Shown here: piece after piece, positions 1 through 12,700 of the stretch
Layout of the letters: each line of letters starts with the position of its first letter
Position numbering within the stretch: the stretch's first letter is position 1
NCBI GenBank assembly: GCA_016165875.1
Contig: JABBOT010000080.1
Location: 47,140,032 to 47,204,031, forward strand
Length of the DNA: 64,000 nt
From: Acanthopleura granulata
Lineage: Eukaryota; Mollusca; Polyplacophora; Chitonida; Chitonidae
Direction of reading: 5' to 3'
The notes under the pieces: model-generated
Database searches by the model: none
Told to the model about the DNA's origin: nothing
The model's input: the letters and a program-made list of their open reading frames with translations, nothing else
Position numbers and translations under genes: made by a program

Positions 1-121
1 TAAATATTAACATGGGATCTTGAATAAAGGTGGCCTACATGTATGTAAATTTTAACATGGGATCTTGAATAAAGGTGGCCTACATGTATATAAATTTTAA
101 CATGGGATCTTGAATAAAGGT
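1..121. repeat. 45-bp tandem repeat, about 2.7 copies
   Basis: The phrase aacatgggatcttgaataaa recurs at 45-bp spacing (c of catggg at 11, 56 and 101). The array probably continues to the left of the window. Confidence 0.9.
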
Positions 122-2002
122 GCTGTGAAGCCTAGTGAGTTTGACATACATGTAGTGCATTATGAAGAGAACAAATTGCTATGGAGTGACATTCAGACCT
201 GTGATGAAACAAGTTGGAGAGAATAGATGGGTGATGTTATTGGCATCATAGCTTGGATACATGCTTTAAAGGAAATAAATGTGAAGGATAACAGTTTTTT
301 TTTATTATTTAAAACGACACGTGTTGTCAACTATTTTTTGAAGACTGGGTCTTAAATCATCCAACAGTAAAGCCAGAATTGTTTTTTAAAGTAAGAAAGC
401 CATGTACATGTAATCTGAAATAGGTGACCTTGTCTTTGATGATGTCATATTGTTATCATTTCCAATCTTCTGGACAGCTGTTCAGCTCAGCAGGTTTTTG
501 TTAATTACGTGTAGGTTTAAACCACATTTATCTAGATTACCTGTATGAGACAATTCTTGTCCATCAACAAAAAGCCCATTCGCATTGTCAAGACAGCTTA
601 CTCAGTTCTTTGCCACTGATGTTGTAGAGAGGCATGGGGAGCAAAGGTTTTGTAGCAGTGAAATCTCTTCGGTGCATTTTCAGTGTTGCTCTGTAAAATT
701 GACAAGATTCAGTTAAACAGCCATGTAGAACACCAGTGTCATCGCAAACATCTTCTATCATGAAAACCACAGACATACTGAAATGTTGTGAATCTCTTTT
801 ACTAGCTTTTTCCGCATAACAGAATCCATAAATGATATATACATGGACACACACTGTATTCTACACATGCTATATGGACATTCTGTTACAGTAAATGAGA
901 ATACTAATCACCTTGTGCACCTGTCGGTACACAGTGACAAAATTGATGGTACAAAGGTGCCCAGCTGGCATCATGCACTTCCTACAATAATCTTGATGCC
1001 ACATTGGTTGTTAGGGATGTATAAGGCAACTGTATCAGTGATAGATAACTACCAGTGCCAACCACTACACACGCTCATAGCTACACACTACACACGTTTG
1101 CCGCACTTGTGATCTGCGTTTGTTTATGATTTTAAACGCCATATTTATTTTAGGCATGCAAGTTTTCAGCGCAGTAAAATTGTTTATAAGGTTATGTAGT
1201 TGAAAGTTCTGTATATTTTTTCCCTGCAGAAAGATAAGAGTACCAAGAAGATTTACATACACCTACATGTTGTAAATCAAGCAAATTTTGTGTGCCCTGC
1301 TCTGAATTTGACGCCCTTTGATGGTGAGAACTAAGTGTACATGAATTTTGTAACAGTCGTGAATGGCTGTCCTTCAGAACTGTCATGTTGACATGGTGTG
1401 TATGTAAACTTACATGGTGTTTTTAAGCTTATCAGGTGACATGATACATGTACTCCTATGCAGACAGTGATATCCCTGATAAATACTGCTCTGGTATGTT
1501 ATACATTACTTGACCTTATAACCTGCCTTAAAGATACACACATGAATGCTAATGACCTTGATCTGCTTTTGAATTCAGTACTGTGTTATCTTTTACAGGT
1601 ATGCATGTCCTAGATGTGTCGTCATGTGTACACCTTTATTCCTAAACCTTTTTCCAATCATCAGTGCGATTCTTACACATTTTAAACATGATATTAGATG
1701 CAAAACTACTTAAGGTTGGGTTGGTCAATTTGGGGGCTTCACAGAAAGTATAATTCTATCATTCCACACAGAATAATTCCCACAGAATATTCTTGAACAA
1801 ACATTTTGCAAGCATGCAGAAAGGGGTTGAAGAATTACAGTACTGTATGACTATTTTTACACCCGTGACTTGTTTTAGTTAAAGAAGACAAGTGTTGCAG
1901 ATACTTTTTATTTCCATGCCAGTCTCACAGGAGTGTTCTAGTCATCAAGAAATGACAGCAACATAGGGTTTTCTTCATCACCAGTAACAACACTGACTTA
2001 CA
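122..2002. other. no gene recognised
   Basis: AT-rich sequence with scattered short ORFs on both strands. None has a recognisable domain, a paired acceptor and donor, or coding-like composition over useful length. A palindromic E-box (ACACGTGT) lies near 317-324, but it is 8 kb from the first traced exon, so no regulatory role is claimed. Confidence 0.5.
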
Positions 2003-2213
2003 CGTAAATGATCTAAAAAATTTTCTGCAAAATGCATGTTTTTAGTGAAAAGAAAATGTCTTAAATTACTTTTGGTGGTGAAACTTATATTTTCCTCAAT
2101 TATTTTGCTTCTACCTTCCATGCAAACTGCAAAACACCTTTCTAAGATTGATATAACTTTCAGGAACAGACGAAATGCACTGCTTAGTCTTTGGTGAAAG
2201 TTTAGGTCATGAA
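2003..2213 (+). mobile_element. MITE copy 1 (TIR family CAGTAAATGACC)
   Basis: The left end reads GTAAATGATCTAAAAAATTT. The right end is its rough inverse (AGTTTAGGTCATGAAC). The interior has the family phrase ggtggtgaaacttatattttcc. Length is about 210 bp, like the other four copies in this window. No coding capacity is seen, so it is presumably non-autonomous. Confidence 0.6.
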
Positions 2214-4224
2214 CTGCACATGTGATGTAATTGTCATAAACTTTGGCCTCATTCTGGGAGTTCTATTCATCTTTAAAGTAAAAGACAGCTCGTGATAGGT
2301 ACTCTTCATTATAAAGATTATAAAATTCCTTCTTGAACATAAAAACCTATTTGAAATTTTATGAAGTCATTGATGAATTATCTGCGTTTGAAGTGTGGAG
2401 TATTGTGTTATCGACTGGGAATCTGAAGGCTATGATGTTTTTAAGTTTGAGATATTGACTAGTCTGAGAGCTAGGAGATATCAGCTGTGTAAGCCTTGAC
2501 GTAAATGTTCTGAGTTGTCTATCAGTATTAAATATGTAATAACATAGGAACAGCACACTGTTTAGATGTTACATGTTCTATTATAACTAGAATTGCTTGC
2601 AGTTATAAGGCTTCCAAGCAGTCTTCACACACGTTTTTTAACTTTTGTATCAGTATCAGAGCGATTGCTGGACACAGTAAGGTTTGTACCAATATTTGTC
2701 CAGAACAGCGATGCTGGTATTTTGAGAAACCTTCGCGCATCAATGCATTGTGTATACAGCATGCAATATGTCTGTGTAAATGTGCCAAATATAGGAAATC
2801 AGCCATTTGACAATGTTTGAACCCCTACAATTCGTTTACTCAGCGTAGAATGGTTACATACACATTTAGCGCTCTGTGCATGTAGCTATGCTGTGAGTTT
2901 GTACTTACATGTGCAAATTTCCCCAACACAGTTAATCGGCACTTTGAAAATGGTTGAAGGGCTACAAGTTTAGTAAATGGCAACAGAGCTCAGGATTCTA
3001 TGCACATTGAGTACCAACATGCATGTAATCCTTTGCACATACAACGTTTTTAGTTGAAACAGTTTAGTGGCATGCAGTTGTGAAATAAATGCAGAGGTAA
3101 CTTGATTTTAATTTGGAAGTAAACTGTACATCCAAGAAGAGAGACAACGCTTGATTCGCGATGAGAACATGACACTGCAAAGCTGGGCACATCCATTTTA
3201 TTTAACAGAGCCCACATGTCTCACTCAAACGGTTGAATACTTTGTATGATTTTATTCTGGCGTTACATTTATAATACGGAGTAATCAGTAGAGTTTACAA
3301 GAAGATTTGCAATCAGGATTGCTACTTCATGTGTGCATTTAAAATATCGCTCTTAAAATTACAACATAGTTGTTGTGATCTTCCCAAAAGGCCTTGGTGG
3401 AGACAAGAATGTGCTCTGGGGGGAAAACTCTTTCTGTCAAGATTAAAACTGGTTTACAAAATTGCATCTCTTTGACTATGCATTTTCTTGACAGATACAT
3501 GCCAGTGTTGGGATGTGCTCTTATACATGTATTCACATAATTTTCGGCATACAGACAGACGATTCTGTGCCCTTCCTAATCACCAATTTTCAACTTCACA
3601 CTTAAAACAGTTTTCTGTCTAAATTTGCGATTTTTTGAAATTCAGTGGTAATATATGACAGAACTTAGGTAAAAAGTAAAAGCGGATTCTTTATCAGGAG
3701 ATCAAGGTCCACCAGGTAGGATAGTTTTAGTGTTGAAATTCAAAAGTTTGTGGTCAGGTGACCAGCATGTAAATTAGTTTGTTTGTACAATGCTTAAGAT
3801 ATCCTCCCCGTTTTTCTGACTTTTTGTTTGACTTCACGTGGCACATCCGTCATTAGCCCAACCAAACAAGTGTTTCCTAGAAAAACAACCTTCACCTAAA
3901 ATTGCTTACAAACAAAATTTGAGCCGCCATAATGTCGGAACTATATACGTCACAGCAATTTGCAAAACACTGTTGTTTGGAGAATAGATTAACTTTCTTA
4001 CTATACCACTTGAAGTTCTCTGGTACCATCAGTATTCTGTCAGTATGTCTCTGAAAAAATGCGCTTTTTAAGATTTTCAACTTAAGTCGCAAATTCACAC
4101 AAAACTTTAGAAGATAGGAAAAAAACCATAATAGATTCATAACCAGGAGCTTAAGCTGAACCAAGTTCCGTTCCTTCAGTGTTCAATATCAATATTTTTG
4201 GTCATGTGATAAATATGCAAAGAA
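2214..4224. other. no gene recognised
   Basis: Low-complexity AT-rich sequence. Short ORFs occur on both strands but none is recognisable. Confidence 0.45.
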
Positions 4225-4400
4225 TCGAACTTCCACAGTTTTTCAGATAGAAACATGACCTCCACAATTTATATTTGCCCTTTCACATTCCATCAGCATA
4301 TCAAATTTCATAACAATCGCTTCAGCCGATCTTAAGAAGAGGTTTAAAGATTTTCTATTGATGTCAACATGCCGGTAAAAGTAGGTCACACAGACAGTTC
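4225..4400 (+). repeat. dispersed repeat family A, copy 1
   Basis: It shares with 6240-6435 and 7205-7390 the order cttccacagttttt, then a phrase like aaatttcataacaatcgctt cagccg, then tcttaagaagaggttta, then a gtaggtcac-like end. The three copies are diverged. The class is unknown. Confidence 0.55.
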
Positions 4401-6239
4401 GAAATCATGCAAAAAATTTTCGCAAAGATAGTCTCTGGTGCTAAACTGTGTGGGGGTTACGATTTTCATACAGTTGCCAAAAATATGTTCCATAGAAAAA
4501 TAATAATAACTTGAACTGCATAGCAGGGGTTCACGTCATTTGTTGTCGTAGTGATGGTTGTAGGCCAGTGGCATTTTGGATCTCATTATCGTCAAATACG
4601 ACTAACATCAGGTACTTTCAGAGCATGTAAAACCTGTAGAAACTGGATAAGAGTGAAATACACGTTTTTAAACGTAAATAATGAAAATTTTTGCAAAAAA
4701 TATCTCCAGTGGTTGAAAAACCATTTTAATTTGAAGATCAGAAGTCAGGAATATAAACAACGGAATTCTGTGTTGAAATGGAAAAATATCATGTCTGATA
4801 CATGTATATGGTGGTGATCTTGTTTAAGTTTGTAGTAAACCATGTCTGTTGGCCAAATTGGTGACAACTTTTGTGACTTAAACTGCAGGGTTTATTTATT
4901 TATTTATTTTATTGGTGTGTGAGCCTCTCCTTTTATGGTTCTTATTGCAAACTTGATTATAGAAATATATGGCAGCCTAAAGTTGGTTTAAAATTACCTT
5001 TCATCGAGAGTACAGGAATGTCACATGTAGAAAAGTAGATCTGTTAATTACTTGATGAAGACTGGCCAGTTAACCGAGACCCTCCCAAAACTGACAGCGG
5101 ACTAGTAGCACGGTACCAGTACTAACAGACTCGATGGTGAAGACAGTATAAATCCAAACAAATATGTTCTATTTATATATTGGTTATTTGGTAGATAATG
5201 ACAGTGAAGTTATGTCAAGGCAAACACATGGCCCTTGGGCCTACACTTCGTCACCTCTGTAGACCTGAATATCGTCCACAAAATTAAGACTGTTACACTT
5301 TGTAGCACAGACGCAAAATCATACCTCTCGGGGACTGTTTATAGTGGGGATACAGAAATTGACACGTGTGCTTCCTGGTGCTTCTTCACACCCTGGATCA
5401 GTTTTCCACTAAAGAGTGAACCACCTGCACAGCAATACGAAGTTCAAACCCAGACGCTGAGCCTGCTTATATTTGTATGGTACTTTTAGGTTTAGGGACG
5501 TCAAGTTGTTACCCAGGCAACCGCGAAGATGGACACATAAAAATGGTTGTCTATTTATCGCATATGCCAAACAACTGTAGACATAGTCAGCATTGACCTA
5601 TATAGACGGATGGACAAATCCGCCAGTTATTGGTGCCATCAAACACTCTGCCTAATGGCAGTGTGTAAAATTAATCTAATATAACCTGAACAGCTGTCTA
5701 GTGTCCAAAGAACTCACGGTGTGAAAAAATACGGTGACTACCCTCGCAGACATGCAATACCATAGGACAAATGTTGTTGACATATAGTACACGTGCAACG
5801 GGAATCTCATACAACTGTATATACATTTTTACTATCAAAACAAATACAAAGAAGATCTGGGTTTGAACCGGAATTGGTTGTTTTAAAATACATGTGATAA
5901 CAATACCTTTAAGCCACGCATGGTGAAGTGCCCAAGTGAAACTGGCAATGCGTTGTTGGTTGTCACAGTTATCATTATACCCTATTAAACAGTAGATAGC
6001 AGAGGTATACCTAAGCACATACAGGTAACCTGTGGTGAACCCTAATAAATATAGCTGCCAGAGACAGCACAGCACATATATAGTAAGTAATACACAGTTA
6101 CCTCCAAACCCTATGTTAAATGCTCAGGCTGACAAAGATTACAAAGATAGACAAAACACAAAGGCATATCCGGAATCCTCATCCCAAAATACATGGGACT
6201 ACGTTAAAAAAAATTGAAATTTCGAAACCACTTGTGATA
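4401..6239. other. no gene recognised
   Basis: Non-coding by inspection. CACGTG hexamers occur at 5363 and 5790. Short ORFs at 4551-4817, 5235-5489 and 5698-6075 have no recognisable features. Confidence 0.45.
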
Positions 6240-6435
6240 TGAGAATTTCGATCAATGGCGAGCTTCCACAGTTTTTACCGGAAGTAAATGATTTTCTCAA
6301 ACCTGTCTCAGAACAGTGTAGCTGCATATTAAATTTTATATCAATCCATTCAGCCGTTCTTGAGAAGATGTTTAAACGTTTACCTATAAATTCCAATATG
6401 GCCACCAAACCATGTGACCTAGAAAAACCTGAATT
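6240..6435 (+). repeat. dispersed repeat family A, copy 2
   Basis: Contains cttccacagtttttaccgga, then catattaaattttatatcaa, then cagccgttcttgagaagatg, then caatatggccaccaaacc, in the same order as the other two copies. Confidence 0.55.
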
Positions 6436-7204
6436 GCTGTTCAGAAGTTCAGATATTAGGCAACTTCACTGCAAAATTTCAAGTCAATCAGTTAAATGCT
6501 CTAGCCTGTATCTTACTAAAAAATTGAATAAACAATAATAATAATCCAAACAATTTCAATACGTGTCCCGCAGGTCAAGCTGCTTGGACCCCAGATTAAA
6601 GTTGTTATTCAACAGCATTGCCGGGGTCTAGATTATTACCTATTTACCATATCTGCTAGTCCCATGATAACGTCATGATAATACAAAAGAGGAAAAAACT
6701 GAAAAGATTGAAAAAGAACAAACTGGATTTGAACCCATCACTGCCAGGTATCGTACATACAGTTGGCCTTCTACTAGAAACCAGCATTGAAGCAGTGTAG
6801 CTTTGATCCATTGCTCATAGTACATAAAAGACAAAGAATACAGTGTAGCTGGAATGAATTTCCATTCTCAAGGTAAACTTTGCTCAGCAATGTTCAGCTT
6901 TACAGCTAGAACAGTTTCTTATCACATAACTTCTAAATATGGGGGGAATTTTGCTTTTTCACACTTTGTATAATACATATCTGGCCCTTTGCACTCAGAG
7001 ATTTCAGCATTACAGTTGTAACGGTTTTCTGGCACGTAACCTCCAAATATGAGGAAAATCACACTTTTCCGAACTTCGATTGTATATAGCGTCAAAAGTG
7101 TACATCACAGGAGAGAAGTAAGATCAGATTCGTGATCACGACGGCACACTACACCAGGTAGCATACTTAAAATATTTGAATTTCAAAACTTTTGATCAAC
7201 TTGG

Positions 7205-7390
7205 GTAATCTGTGCATTTCCACAGTTTTCAAGATGTAACAATGATTTTTGTACAGTTAATTTGCCCCAAGATGTTCTTTCTGTATTATAAATTTCATCT
7301 CAGTCGTAAAAATCCCTCTCGAGAAAGTGATGTGTCAGCGTATTCTATTCATGGCAATATGGCGTCCAAAGTAGGCCAGGTTGAAAAATA
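7205..7390 (+). repeat. dispersed repeat family A, copy 3
   Basis: Contains tttccacagttttcaagatg, then ataaatttcatctcagtcgt, then ctcgagaaagtgatg, then ggcaatatggcgtccaaagt. It is the most diverged of the three copies. The surrounding 6.7-7.7 kb also carries several TGGATTTGAACC-like strings (reverse of a pol III B box), which suggests decayed tRNA-derived repeats. Confidence 0.5.
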
Positions 7391-7765
7391 AGAATTGTGG
7401 GAAAATGCTTTCATGTACAAATGATTAGAAATAGACTGGATTTGAATCTCAAAGTGCAAGGACTAGTCTTTGGTGCCTAATATTGATGACACTTGAAAAA
7501 AAACAAAAAAAAAAAAAAACAAAAAAAAAAGAAAAAACACCACACTAGCAGGATTTAACTGGATTTGAACCTGATACTGCTGGGTACAATGTTCACTAGG
7601 GCTGTGGTGAAAAAGGAAATGAATAGTCAAGGGTGCAAGGGCTCTGTCACATGTGGGGAGAGACTATTTCTTTGATCCACTGCTCCTGACCCCAGACAGG
7701 ATTAGAACGCCCCACTCATGCCAGCCAAACAACAGTAGATACTGTGGTGAAGTCTTGCACAAAGC

Positions 7766-8009
7766 TCCCATGTTATTCAAATGGCAAATCTTGGCAAGAT
7801 TTTTCTTGTCTTTTTCCTGACCATTGTTTTTCCAGACCATTGTACTGTGGCAGGAGTAAGTTTCTTGATCATTTCATGTGATAAATATCCCATGTTATTC
7901 AAATGGCAAGATCTTGGCAAGATTTTTCTTGTCTTTTTCCTGACCATTGTTTTTCCAGACCATTGTACTGTGGCAGGAGTAAGTTTCTTGATCATTTCAT
8001 GTGATAAAT
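7766..8009. repeat. 122-bp direct tandem duplication
   Basis: The block that starts tcccatgttattcaaatgg at 7766 is repeated at 7888, almost identical (atggcaaatcttgg against atggcaagatcttgg). The duplication creates open frames on both strands (7781-8074 and 7777-7995), which are by-products. Confidence 0.92.
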
Positions 8010-8511
8010 TTACATATATACTTAAGTTTCAACCACAACCCCAGCAGCTTACTGTAGTCTCCGGTGACGAGTGATCTGCACTTGAGACATTTACATCACA
8101 GCCCAGACAGAATGACTGTTTTTCAAGCTAGTGCACGGAGCACAGTCAGTTGTCAATTTCCGCTGTCATAGAAGTTGTCATAGAAAAAATGCTTTACCAA
8201 AATAAACATAATATTGTCCAACCTTTTAGGCAAACAAACTTTGAAAATGCATTGTCTTTCATTTTAATAAAGAGATGGTTTGCTCTTTGATCGTAAGGTG
8301 CTTGCAGAATGAAATTCCCATGGAAATATGTGAGTTTCAACAGCAAAAGCACTTTTTTCAGAGGAAGTTTTAGGGCAAATACAGTAAACACAGCTTACAA
8401 ATATTTTGCAAAGACTCTTTGTATTACAAATGTAGCGTATTCCTGGTTGCCAAGGATATCTTTTTGTTTGACTTGGGTACTAACATTGTAGTTTTTGTGT
8501 TGTTTTGGCAG

Positions 8512-8605
8512 ATCTGAGACTTGTTGGCCTGGGCCCAGAGACTATGGCAGATCAGTCGGATAAGGGCAATTATTCTATGTCCATTTCAAACAGTTCTAAT
8601 AACAG
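8512..8605 (+). CDS. per: period exon 1 (first traced coding exon)
   Basis: Acceptor ttttggcag precedes 8512 and donor AACAG|GTAAGA follows 8605. From ATG at 8544 it encodes MADQSDKGNYSMSISNSSNN plus two bases (AG) of the next codon. That phase fits exon 2 and gives the Ser-rich N-terminus seen in many PER proteins. The frame is also open from 8514 to 8543, so translation could start in an upstream exon. The acceptor implies at least one earlier exon. This is the weakest of the traced exons apart from its correct phase and good borders. Confidence 0.65.
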
Positions 8606-9678
8606 GTAAGATCACACCTTAGCACAGGTAGAAAACTGTCTGTGGTAATGTCCAATGTATGTTGTTGAGATTTTTTTCAGTATGACTTCTTTGGTAATTA
8701 CATGTATATGCTATAGCACACTGAAGGTTGAATACTGTAAATGTGGACTGAGTGAGAGGTGGATATTATGACCTGAAGAATGCAAGACTTCAGGTGGATT
8801 ATTTCCATCTTTATTGAGAGAACAAAATTTATGGTATTCTGCCTTGGTTGTGCAACATTTTGTCTGTTCTTTATATTTTTTCCTGGATTTATGTATTTTA
8901 ACAAGTTCAGCAATCTTTGTTTTTTAGCTGTACTAAGGCCTACAGACTTGTATAAAGCATGATGTTGTACATGACATGTTGCCTAAGGTCGTGACTTAAG
9001 TAGGTTATATCAGAAAACAATTGCAAATTTTTGGTTAAAGCAATTCAAACTGAACATTCTGTGGTTTTCCTCCAGTAGCCAACTAATGCAACCTTGGAAA
9101 ATACCATCCTCAGAATCTTGGCATTATTGGTTTTTACACAAAGAGTAATTTTCTTTGTAATTCCATTTTGACTTGAAACATGAAAGTATGCATGAAAATT
9201 AATGAGCATTGCCCCATGTATATATGGATGTAGAAGGCTGCTGGGCCGAGTTTAAAGCAAAACCAATACTTTCATTTCATTCCATGCTAGAGGAAGCCAG
9301 ACTTGAACTCACACTGACCACATTGGTGGGAGGCTTCTGGGTCATTACACTGTGCTAGTGCGCTAACCAACTGAGAGTTTGGAAAAAGTACCTCCCCTAG
9401 TTGAATATATATAAGCCTGCGATTGTTGCAGAAAAGTGCAGAAAAACATTTTCGGCAAATATGTCTTCAATGATACTTATATTTTAGCTATCACAATGCA
9501 AAACTACTTCATTAATTAAGGATGTGCATTTGTCACGACAGAAATTTTGCAGCGTAGTTGGTATAGGGTTGTAAAGGTTTACTGTACATGTGTTATAAAT
9601 GGAGTCATCCTGCTGATCTCAGATTGGTATGTCTTGAAACACAATGTTTCTCTTCAGACGTTATGACTCTCTAACTAA

Positions 9679-9711
<33 letters not shown>

Positions 9712-12700
9712 CACACATGTATGTGTATAAGTGAAATATCACTTTTATTACTGAAAGAAATTCTGTTGTTTCACCTTTATATAATTTATTCTATTTATTT
9801 AATTTGTGTTTTTATGACACCCTCAAGAATGTTTCACTTACACGACAGTGGCCTGCATTATGGTGGCACAAGACCATGCAGAGCCCAGGGGAAACCCACG
9901 ACCATCCCACAAACGACCGAAGAGGAAGTCAGCATGAACTGGACTGCTGGGTCATTGTACTGCGCTAGCATGTCAACCACTATGCCTGGAAGGCCTCCAC
10001 CTTTGTGTGAATTATAAATAAATGAACAAAACATTGATATTGTTTGACACATATCATTGTCTTTTATGACCTTGAACATCCTAGTGGTACCAAGGGGTTA
10101 CTCTGCCCTTGATAGAATGTCACACTAGAAAATTGAGACATTTTGAGCTTGACAGTTTTTCTTTTTCTTGTTCTTTTGAAAACCACTATGGTGATAAGCC
10201 TCTATCATTTATTCTTTCAGAAACATTTCATACATAAGCAGCTGCCGTAATTCTTCTACTTGCAAGGCCTCCAAAATTTTCACAATACATTACATGATGT
10301 GCAACTGTTGTGCTCGTAAGGTGTGCCTGAGGTTGCCAGGGAACTGCATGTACAAAATTCCCCAGGGCCATACATGGTTCATCCTGCCATAATGCTGGCG
10401 GCCATTGTGTAAGTGAAGTATTCTTGAGCACCATGTAAAACCACAATTGAATAAATCAATAAAAAAAAAAAGACATACAAGCTACTTGTATGTACTGCTG
10501 ACAGATTGACAGTGGATGTTAACCAGTCTCAAGATGGAATCATGCCATTCAGGGGCTAACAGACTTATTTTTCATATTGCCATACTCAGTGTATGTGTGA
10601 GCTTCCTTTAATTCTATGTTGAATCTGTGTTGAAGCATGTGGATATGTTATATTTACTCTGGTTTTACAATGGATGGACATTTGCCTGTGTGTTTTGCAC
10701 TGAAGTCTGTTTTCTGGAGTGATTTTATCACGCCTGCCCCAGACGGATGTACAGTGTAAGTGTTATCACCAGGGGGTTGTCAGCAGTCATTGTCACACAG
10801 ACAGCAAGGTCCAGTAAGTCATGCCTGTACACACGTGACTCCTAGAGATTACATCATACGGAGCATGCAATAAATACCCTACAGTCCAGGTGTCAGCCAT
10901 GTGTTATAGTGGCATCTTTTTTTGAGGAAGGCTGTGATGCGTATTGCACACAACGTATATACTTTCTACTCACACGCACTTGTGGATAGCTACTTGTACC
11001 AATTAGCACCTTGAGAAAGTAACTTTGTTTGTGCCTCAAAAGCTGTCCATTGAATAGAATAAAGCACTTGACGGCGTTAACACTTGATTACTGCAGCACT
11101 TGGTATTCCCTATCCCCCCCCCCCGCCAGCCTTTTTGTATGAAGGTGACAGTCTACAAATTTTGTAATGCAGTGTTATTTGTTGATGTTGTTCAGCATAA
11201 ACGAAAACATGCAATGAAGGAAAGCCACATTAAGTATATTAGACCAGCTGCATAGTTATTAGAAATTATTTCCCTCAAGGCAGTTATGCCACTAAACATC
11301 ATGAATAGTTCTAGGAAATATAAACTGAAACTAACTCGTACTCGTACTGTCTTTCTCTTAAGGGATTAGTGTCCAGATTTTACTACGACTCCTAATTATA
11401 CTGAACAAAAATATAAACTCCTTTAATTTTTGCAATATTTCAGAAGATAATGCTTTGATTTTTGTCAATGTAGAACTGAGTGATGGCCAAGAGCAAAACC
11501 CCTACACCTGTGTACATCCCAGCCTCCAAAATCAAACCGTTGTTGATTTCAACTCTATTCACTATTTTGACCCATCAGACTGATAGGTGATCTGTAAGGT
11601 CTTTCCTGGCATTCCTTACCCTCAGGTGTACAAAAGGCCGCCTGTACAGTGCAAGTTCTGTCAACAGGCACGATGCCAAGAGAGCACGCCATCAGCATGC
11701 TGGTCACTGGCATGATCCTTAGAGCTGTCGCTAGAGCCCTTAAAGTTAATGTGTCAGTGATTAGTTGTCTCAGAAGACGTCCTGAAGTTTTCGTCAGGAG
11801 AGCTAATGGCTCACATAGCCGCTGACCATGTTTAATGACCCCCGACCAAAACCGCCATATTCGACTTCTCCACCTCCACGACTGTTTCAGGCCAGCCACT
11901 GCCACAGCTAATGAAACAGTTGGGCTCCGTAATAACTGGAATTCTGTTCAAATGGTTCGGAATCGCCTCAGAGAAACGAATTTGTGAGCCCTTAGACCAT
12001 TCAAGGGTATAGACCTTATCTTAATAGTGCGGTGCCATGGGGTAACATTCCAGCACGACAATGCCCATCGCCATGTTGCTGCTGTATGCAGATAATTTCT
12101 ACAGGCCAAAAATGTTGAAGTGTTCAACTGGCCAGCGTATTGACCTGATCTGTCCACTACTGAACACCTGTGGGATGTTCTCAACCGGCGTTTTTGTTGG
12201 AGACTTACAGTTCTAAGTAACGTAGTGGAGTTGTGTGTGGCCCTCACACAGGAATGGGAAAACAATCAGCAAGTCACAATTGAGGATCTCAGCAGGTCTA
12301 TGCGTGGACAGTGTATGATCAGTGTAGCAGACAAACGGTAAACATACTCGGTACTGAAGTGTGGAATTTCCCAAACTGACCCCAGATGGATTCCAGCTAC
12401 ACAGAAGCAGATCTACTACTATATCAATTTGAACCCATAGTGGACAACGTTGAAGTTGCGAGTTATGACACTGAAATCTCCGGCCAGACTTCTGAGTCTT
12501 GTTTTTCAGGCGATGGATTTGACAAAGCATGTACAGCTACACTGGTAGTATGGACTAGTAAGCTATAGCTTTGTCCTGTGATACACTGTAAATTCATGTG
12601 TTTGTCTTAAAATTTAATATTTATTTATTTATTCCTTCGCTCTCTGTGCTTCGCAGTAAATATCATTATACTCCCAGAGGTATTCTAAATCCAGCTGTAA

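Noticed and set aside
588..854. Minus-strand ORF of 88 codons
   Set aside because: No recognised domain, splice border or composition signal.
6720..7710. tRNA genes suggested by TGGATTTGAACC strings
   Set aside because: No cloverleaf or A box at the right distance; they look like decayed tRNA-derived repeats.
11555..12530. Minus-strand ORFs of 105-116 codons
   Set aside because: Shadows of the decayed plus-strand Tc1-like transposase.
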